Of a DNA stretch of 64,000 nt, positions 58,027-64,000 are shown piece after piece (position 1 is the first letter of the stretch; each line of letters starts with the position of its first letter). A program made the translations under genes and the position numbers. The stretch is from assembly GCF_024323335.1 (NCBI RefSeq), contig NC_066581.1, positions 223,329,039-223,393,038 on the forward strand, in the 5' to 3' direction. Under the pieces are notes generated by a model, which was not told where the DNA came from, made no database searches, and saw only the letters and a list, made by a program, of their open reading frames with translations. This stretch comes from Lathyrus oleraceus. Its lineage: Eukaryota; Streptophyta; Magnoliopsida; Fabales; Fabaceae.

Positions 58027-58901
58027 TGTTGGAAAGGACAGTTTTTAGGTGTCGGGTTTTTGTTATCGTATCCACAGAGATTGTAAGATATCGCTGCCGT
58101 TCAATGGTTGAATTAATCTTAACTTAAAGTAACACTGGGGTTTTGGGTTTTAATCAAGTTATATTACATACAAAGTAATTAATTGCGGTAAAAGTTACGT
58201 TTTGATTAATATGAGAAATATTGTCAGAGTTAGGTTTCAATGATTACATTTGCTTTGCATGTTTTTGCACGGTCAACAATATTATAAACTCCTTTAGATG
58301 ATAAATAATTTCACAAAGTCCTCTCAATGCGTTTCTCTCGAACACCCATTGTGAGTTTTGTCATTTTGATCCATTGTTTCTCTCGAACACAATCTATCAA
58401 AAAGACAACGTTTTGGTTCAACCTTATGGTGAACAAAATCATTCGTTACTATCTCTAGCTAACAAACAAGTTTGGATGAAAACCTAGGTCAAGAATCGGT
58501 AAACATCTCTCGATCAAATACCAACACAAAGAGTTTTAAATAGAAACAAAGTTTTCATCATATATTTACCGTTAAAGAGTTTACATATGAGGATCCTTAC
58601 ATTTACACACAAAGCTTGGAAATCACCTACATCTAACCTTGACAAATGGAGACTTAGCTACTCATTTTCATGGTAGCTTGGTCGGCAAGTAAGAAAAGAG
58701 GGTTGATCAACATCCAAGTCGAATGATCGAAGTTGGATGGGAATCCACCTTCTTTTTGTGGAAGATGGTTGCTAGATGAAGAGAAATGAAATTAGGGCAT
58801 AAAATCCCCCACAAAGCAATGCTGTAAAATATCTAAGAGAAAGTACAAAAAATGAAAAAGTTGGTAAAAAGTGGTGTATAGTGGTCTTTGGTGGCACCTG
58901 C

Positions 58902-58909
58902 TACTTATA
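58902..58909 (-). promoter_or_regulatory. TATA box, Athila LTR
   Basis: Sense TATAAGTA, 45 bases downstream of the nearest CGCCTAGCGA unit. Confidence 0.65.
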
Positions 58910-58953
58910 GACAAGTGCAGAACTGTCACGTTCGCTAAGCGAGCAGAATGGCT

Positions 58954-59300
58954 CGCCTAGCGAAGGCCAAAAATGGGCACAAAATGCCCCTGCGCCCAGA
59001 GAAAACTGGGCCTGTGGAACTGTCATGTTCGCCTAGCGAACAGACCTTCGCCTAGCGAAGAACTCGCTTCAACCTTCGCCCCAGCGAGGTTGAGAGGTTT
59101 TGCTACTGGAATGCTCGCTGGGGACTCGCTAGAGCCTCGCCTAGCGAGCTAGTGCTGGCTGCTCATTTCACCAAAACAGACTGAATTCGCTGCCACTTCG
59201 CCTTCAGTTCGCCTAGCGAATTAATTAACCAATTTACTGGAGCCTTTCGCCAGGAGCTCGCCTAGCGAAGGTTTTGCTTCGCCACATCCTCGCCTAGCGA
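58954..59300 (-). repeat. CGCCTAGCGA palindrome array in Athila U3
   Basis: Exact CGCCTAGCGA starts at 58954, 59030, 59049, 59138, 59210, 59259 and 59291, with weaker forms between. Flanks often extend the inverted repeat, as in GTTCGC/GCGAAC (59028-59041) and CTTCGC/GCGAAG (59047-59060), around a CTA centre. Confidence 0.9.
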
Positions 59301-59536
59301 GCTGGCAGATAGAATGCTTGTTTGCTTTGGTTCCTTTGCCAATTTTGTTGTGTCTTCATTATCAATTAATTCATGCCTTTCCTGCACAATAACACACACA
59401 TCAAAGGCACCAAGCTTGTTTATCAATGTCATGCATTCCATGTAAAATGAATGTGGTTTTGACAATTTTAGCAAGGCAAAAGAGTGAAAGATGCCCACAT
59501 ATGATAGCTCAAATAAGCACTTTTGGGCATCTAACA

Positions 59537-59550
59537 ACTCTCCCCAACTA
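59537..59550 (-). promoter_or_regulatory. Athila polypurine tract
   Basis: Sense TAGTTGGGGAGAGT directly before the LTR start, preceded by the CTTGAGGACAAGCAA-like stretch usual for this lineage. Confidence 0.8.
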
Positions 59551-61065
59551 GATTCTTGCTTGTCCTCAAGCAAAGTATGCCTCTTTGAAGAACAAGAGGA
59601 TTTGCTTTAAAGAAAACGGTTTCTCCGAAGTTGGATAAACGGCTCAAACACAAGCGAAATCCGCAAATACACGTTTCCAACGGTTTTGAATAAAATAATA
59701 CATAAGAACTAAAACTTAAGTAGCAATGCAAAATATTTATCTATCTGCAACAATGCTATTCTGAATGAATCATCCTATCTCTCCTCTTCGAATAAGGAAT
59801 GAAGATTTAACGCGTTTGCAACCGCGGGACTAATCTCACTCTCTAACAAATAATGAAGAAATCAAACAGATTCATACAATGTCTAATCAATCATAAATGG
59901 TACTGTGGAAGCATAAAGATCACTAAGGGCTTTTCGGTAGAAGCTTGGTCGGGTTAACAAACAAGGGTCATTTCTAAGGCCATTGAAACGAAAGTGCCGA
60001 TGCAAAAGAGACATTCACAGTAATATTCACACTACTCGACTTTGTTTCCTTTGTTTCTTATTTGTAACCTTCACAACACATATTCCACAACTCAACTCTT
60101 ATTTTTCACTATTTTTCTTCCAAGCAAGCATTCATTTTCATTTTTTTATATTTTTTGTTCTTTTCTTTCACATCAAATGTACAAAATAGATGTTTATTTT
60201 CTACATTTTCTATACATATATTTTTCTATGCTTGCTCGGTTTTCTTTTCTTTTTCAAGAGTTGTGGAATTTACCGATTCTTTTTCGTTCTCCCCAACTTA
60301 TTTCTTCCACACCCTAAGTGAATGCTCTTAACTTTTTACGGCAAAAGAACAATAATCAAGATTTTTCGGGTTGTTAAAAAAAACATTTTTGAGATCTCGC
60401 TTTATTTCAAGCCGAGATTCAACTGTTCAGGCTCAAAGGGGTTAACAAATACTCTCTCTGCTCACAGGTAAGTTGTTTTTGGATGTAGTTGTGCTCGAAA
60501 GAAAACAAGTGCCTTGATCATTTCTAATTGCTTCCACAATTTCACAATAATAACAGACAAATAATGAATCAAATGAATCAACAAAACTTATTAGACTCCA
60601 GCATTTAAGTGTACAATGGAGGTTTCCTCACACTTTGTGGTTTTAGGTTCTAGATGAAACATTCATTCAATTATGTTGCAAAAAGACAATATTCTATTTA
60701 CCAAAAAGAGTAAAGTTCCTAATGCATTCTAAAATTCTAGCCGACGGTAACCATGTACCTTAGCTTCATTCACTTGTTATTCTTATCATTGCCATCCAAG
60801 CTCGGATGCACCTTCATTGGGTACTTCTTGAGGAGCAACCAATCTAGAAGGGTTTGCCACTCATTCAACCAAAAATTTATTAAACACACAAAATTAACAA
60901 CAAACATAAATAATATTAACTGAAAAATAAAATTTTGTTCGTGGGGGACAAAACACCCCAATAGTACAACCCATTGGTCAAAATACAAAATTCAAAAGTA
61001 CAAATAAAAATGCCATAATAAAAAAAACTGAAATACAAAAAACAAAAACTTAACCCACAAAGGGC
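59551..61065 (-). other. Athila 3' UTR, no gene
   Basis: 1.5 kb of AT-rich sequence between the env-like ORF and the PPT. Small ORFs on either strand (59983-60317, 60770-60988) lack recognisable features. Confidence 0.75.
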
Positions 61066-62271
61066 TCAAGACTCCTCCTCACTACCGGCCTCAGAACCGG
61101 TCGCCTCATCATCATCCTCATCATCATCATCAGCTCCCACCCCCTCAGAATAGACTGGCACGTCCACGGGCCAATTTGCATTCGTCAGAAACTGCTCCCG
61201 TGTCATCAAAGCATGTGCACCACTACCCTGCAGCTGCAAACGCTGCATGGAGTCGTGCATGTCAATCATAGCCCTCTGCGATGCTGCCATCCACTGGAAA
61301 TTGTATTCACATGCAGCCCGCAGGTATGGATCGACCCTGGGAGTAGAAGCACTAGGACCATCAGAAACCCCAGTGCTACCTGAGGCTGCACTGCTGCCGG
61401 TGGCCTTAGCTCTGCAGTATTTTGCCACATACCGGTCATCAATAGGAGCCGGGATCCTAACCTGACCCCGAGACGGAAGTCGCACTCGTGCCTTAATGCA
61501 CAGGCTCATAATCAAACAAGGGAATGCAAGGGGGCAATTCACCCGAGCTCCCGACTTCAGTCCGCTCTCTATTACCGTCTTCAACTCATTGGCAATGATC
61601 CTCGCCACATCAATCTCAACATTGGCGAGGATGGAATGTACTAAGTGTGCCACTGGGATCGGCACAGTAGATGTGTGGGATTTGGGTTGTATGTTGGTCA
61701 AAACCAGAAGAAGAATCAGCTGAGCCATGGGAGTCATGTCCTCCCGATGATATCTCATAGGAACCCCAGATGGGTTCGGCTCAACTGATTTCCCTGGTAG
61801 AAGCAGGGCGGCTGTAATTGCTGGAATATCCTTGTGCAGCCGGAGGTCAATATGGTACTGGTCTCTTTCATCAGCACCCAGCTGAAGCGGCTCCCCGAGG
61901 ATTTGGTTGATCGTATCCCTGTCAAAAGGAACTGGCCGACCGGCCACTCTAGAGACCCAAGTGAAGGGCTCATCATCATCTGGCAATGCGTTAGCGTAGA
62001 ACTCCCGCACCGTAGCGATGTCATAGTGTTCCAAGGGATTTATCAACCTATCCCATTTCTTAGTATCAATCAACCCGGCAAAACTCCGATACGTGCCCTG
62101 TGGGTTAATCAGAAAACGCTTCTCAGGCAAAATGTTTCGCTTCTCCAAAGCGATGTACCGTGCCGCTTGTTTCGGGCCCACAAACTTGTCGTGGTCGAAT
62201 TGGATCGGCACGGTTCGTGAAGTAGTTGCCGCTCCCTTTCTTTTCTTGCCAGCACTTGATCTTGACTCCAT
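61066..62271 (-). CDS. Athila third ORF (env-like)
   Basis: Intact 401-residue ORF from the ATG at 62271 (MESRSSAGKKRKG) in the env-like position of Athila elements. A basic N terminus with a KKRKG nuclear-signal-like stretch leads to a globular region with KKWDRLINP, VREFYANAL, RVAGRPVPFDRD and INQILGEPL, typical of the putative plant transposon-protein family. It ends in a strongly acidic tail (GADDDDEDDDEATGSE). The frame is open upstream to 62337 and would add a hydrophobic leader, but that stretch reads better as a polypyrimidine tract and AG acceptor (62273). No stops. Function unknown. Confidence 0.85.
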   Translation of the reverse strand: MESRSSAGKKRKGAATTSRTVPIQFDHDKFVGPKQAARYIALEKRNILPEKRFLINPQGTYRSFAGLIDTKKWDRLINPLEHYDIATVREFYANALPDDDEPFTWVSRVAGRPVPFDRDTINQILGEPLQLGADERDQYHIDLRLHKDIPAITAALLLPGKSVEPNPSGVPMRYHREDMTPMAQLILLLVLTNIQPKSHTSTVPIPVAHLVHSILANVEIDVARIIANELKTVIESGLKSGARVNCPLAFPCLIMSLCIKARVRLPSRGQVRIPAPIDDRYVAKYCRAKATGSSAASGSTGVSDGPSASTPRVDPYLRAACEYNFQWMAASQRAMIDMHDSMQRLQLQGSGAHALMTREQFLTNANWPVDVPVYSEGVGADDDDEDDDEATGSEAGSEEES

Positions 62272-62272
62272 T

Positions 62273-62721
62273 CTGCAAAACAAGAGATAAAGCAACAAAC
62301 ACGAAACAAACAGATTAGAAATTAAAACATAAATCAAAATTCTGCCATGTTCGCTGCTGCTTCGCCTAGCGAAGTTGCAGCGAACTCTCGCCCCAGGTCG
62401 CCTAGCGAGCTGCTAGCGAACCTTACGGGTTTTGGGGTTTTCTGCATTTTCAAAATTGTTTCCCCAAAACCTGTACATACAAGGTTTCCACAGCAAAACC
62501 CAATGATTCCTCATGACAATGAATTGTTCTATGCTATTGGGGATACCTAATTTTATGGAAAACCTAAGTAAGAGTAAATCCCCAATTTAAAAACCTAAAT
62601 GCACAACATTGCAAACTCCCAAAATTGTATGCAACCTCAAGGTTCCTATCACACCTATCCTATTTACCATTCAAATTTGGAAATAAATAATGCAACAAAA
62701 GAAACATGCAATAGGGCAAAC
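62273..62721 (-). other. Candidate intron in leader of Athila env-like ORF
   Basis: Sense donor CTCAAG|GTTTGC at 62721 and acceptor TTTTGCAG at 62273, with a T-rich tract before it, one base upstream of the ATG. This is inference from splice-site-like sequence only. Confidence 0.4.
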
Positions 62722-62979
62722 CTTGAGGTAAACGGATTTGGAAAGGAGAAGTGGGAAGTGTTTGCAATTGACCGACACACAAATGTTGTTGATATGGATG
62801 CACGGTAGAGAATTTGAGAAGGGAAATCGCACACTTCAGCAGAGCAGTTCAGAAGAATTTTTAGGGTAAAGGCAATACTGCCCTGCTGAACTGTTTAAAT
62901 ATAACAGTACTGGTGCGCTCGCTACTGCCTCGCCTAGCGAGCAGGTAGCGAGCGCGCTCACTGCAGACTCGCCTAGCGA
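62363..62979 (-). repeat. CGCCTAGCGA copies upstream of Athila env-like ORF
   Basis: Exact copies at 62363, 62399, 62931 and 62970, outside the LTR. A TATA-like sense GTTATATTTAAA lies at 62894-62905, just downstream of the distal pair, resembling the array-TATA layout of the LTR. GCGAGCATGACAGC at 62987-63000 is shared exactly with the E1 LTRs. Confidence 0.8.
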
Positions 62980-63139
62980 GCTGCAAGCGAGCATGACAGC
63001 AAGTGCATTTGCAAATGCAGCACTTGCATGTCATCCAATACTCATACAACATCAAACATAAAACAGGAAATACTTACAATGTTGGGGTGCCTCCCAACTA
63101 GCGCTTGTTTAACGTCGGCTAAGCTCGACGGTGCGATGC

Positions 63140-64000
63140 TCACAGAGGAGCATCGAGCGGCTGAGCACAACTCTCGCGATCCACATGACCGCCGAGATAC
63201 ACTTTCAATCGTTGGCCGTTCACGGTCCAACTGTCTTTCTCGTCCATGTCTTCAATGATAACGGCCCCGTACTCTTTTACTTCTTTCACCCGAAATGGCC
63301 CGGACCATTTCGATTTCAACTTCCCGGGAAACAACTTCAACCGGGAGTTGAACAATAAGACCAATTATCCAGGCACGAATTCTTTGGTTCGGATCTTTTT
63401 GTCATGATACTTCTTGGCTTTTTCCTTGTACAACCAACTTGAGTGGTATGCGGCATTGCGCATCTCCTCCAACTCAAGTAGTTGTACTTTCCTTTTTTCA
63501 CCGGCCGACTCATTCTCAAAATTTAAAAATTTGAGGGCCCACAAGGCCTTGTGCTCCAATTCAACCGGCAAATGGCAAGTTTTACCAAATACCAATTGAA
63601 AGGGAGTTAGGCCAATTGGAGCTTTAAAGGCCGTACGGTAGGCCCATAATGCTTCGTCCAATTTTTGGGACCACTCCTTTTTCGAGTTAGACACGGTTTT
63701 CTCGAGGATTCTCTTAATCTCACGATTAGAGACCTCGGCTTGCCCGTTAGCCTGAGGGTGGTACGGAGTTGTCACCCTATGCGACACACCATAATGTTTT
63801 AGAATTGTTTCCAAAGGTGCATTGCAAAAGTGTGACCCTCCGTCACTTATCAACACTCGGGGTGTTCCAAAACGAGAAAAGATGTTTTTCTTTAAAAATT
63901 TTATCACCGTTTTGGCATCCGCCCGAGGTGAGGCAATCGCCTCAACCCATTTAGAGACATAATCAACAGCTACAAGCATGTACTCATTCCCGTAAGAGGG
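63140..64000 (-). pseudogene. pol: Athila integrase (C-terminal half of pol), one stop
   Basis: Ty3-type integrase that joins cDNA to the host genome. Catalytic Asp in VDYVSKWVEA, second Asp in LISDGGSHF, and Glu in NGQAEVSNREIK exactly 35 residues after it. The Athila signature FGKTCHLPVELEHKALWALK follows, then the C-terminal GPY/F-like LFPGKLKSKWSGPF. Reading is continuous except for one stop (TAA) at 63362-63364 and ends at TGA 63140-63142. The N-terminal part lies beyond the window. 62722-63139 is non-coding. Confidence 0.93.

Larger units (their letters stand above)
58027..59536 (-). mobile_element. Athila 3' LTR
   Basis: 1510 bases, sense start TGTTAGATGCCC at 59536 and end CCAACA at 58027. 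TATA box at 58902-58909 (sense TATAAGTA). U3 just upstream holds seven exact CGCCTAGCGA copies. Confidence 0.9.
58027..64000 (-). mobile_element. Athila-type Ty3/Gypsy element (3' part)
   Basis: Minus-strand element with 3' LTR 58027-59536, PPT, long 3' UTR, env-like ORF 61066-62271 and integrase from 63140 to the window edge. Predicted TSD GTCCC at 58022-58026. RT, protease, gag and 5' LTR are off-window. Confidence 0.92.

Noticed and set aside
59983..60317. Hydrophobic plus-strand ORFs in the Athila 3' UTR
   Set aside because: T-rich, low-complexity sequence antisense to the element; overlapping frames give equally Phe-rich peptides, so no coding signal.
62272..62337. Hydrophobic N-terminal extension of the Athila env-like ORF as a signal peptide
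   Set aside because: The stretch is a T-rich tract ending in TTTTGCAG right before a good ATG; a splice acceptor explains it better, though expression data could reverse this.

Overview
This window is a flowering-plant nuclear repeat region, most probably from a legume and plausibly from the Vicieae (pea, faba bean, lentil). It carries Ogre/Tat Ty3-Gypsy elements with roughly 4.9-kb LTRs and an extra ORF1, a SIRE/Maximus-type Ty1-Copia element and an Athila-type element. I see no host gene, tRNA gene or rRNA gene. Species is not resolvable from the sequence alone.

The window is a stack of LTR retrotransposons nested inside one another, and most joints can be read from 5-bp target-site duplications (TSDs). 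From the outside in: (a) a decayed Copia element (49982-54705) was split by a minus-strand Ogre (PBS 8047-8064, ORF1 and gag 4283-7129, 5' LTR 8071-10749 plus 47771-49981). (b) That Ogre's gag was hit by a plus-strand Ogre whose LTR ends at 4282. (c) The Ogre LTR was hit by a minus-strand Tat element, here called E1 (10750-47765, TSD ACGTG). (d) E1 was hit in its 3' UTR by a plus-strand sibling, E2 (13979-24798, TSD TGACC), and in its 5' leader by a Tat-type solo LTR (31039-44871, TSD TTGGG). (e) The solo LTR was hit by a young SIRE element (33810-44703, TSD AGGTC). To the right lie two tandem pieces of an Ogre-like LTR (54706-57933), a short LTR start (57934-58026) and a minus-strand Athila element (58027 to past the window end).

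E1 and E2 are non-autonomous relatives. Both keep leader, gag, protease and a complex 3' UTR, but each lost most of the reverse transcriptase/RNase H/integrase region by a different internal deletion. SIRE is nearly intact: gag, pol with all expected catalytic residues, and a third env-like ORF. By eye its LTRs differ at about 21 sites in 1.69 kb.

The most unusual signals are in the untranslated parts. E1 and E2 carry an array of 17-nt hairpins with a constant loop and covarying stems in the 3' UTR, and beside it an array of diverged copies of the PBS complement. Tat and Ogre LTRs share an AGTA-loop hairpin with covarying stems at a fixed distance from the LTR end, a TACGTA-hairpin module, and a second copy of the PBS core inside U5. 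SIRE and Athila, though unrelated, each carry short-palindrome arrays just upstream of the LTR TATA box and again upstream of the env-like ORF.
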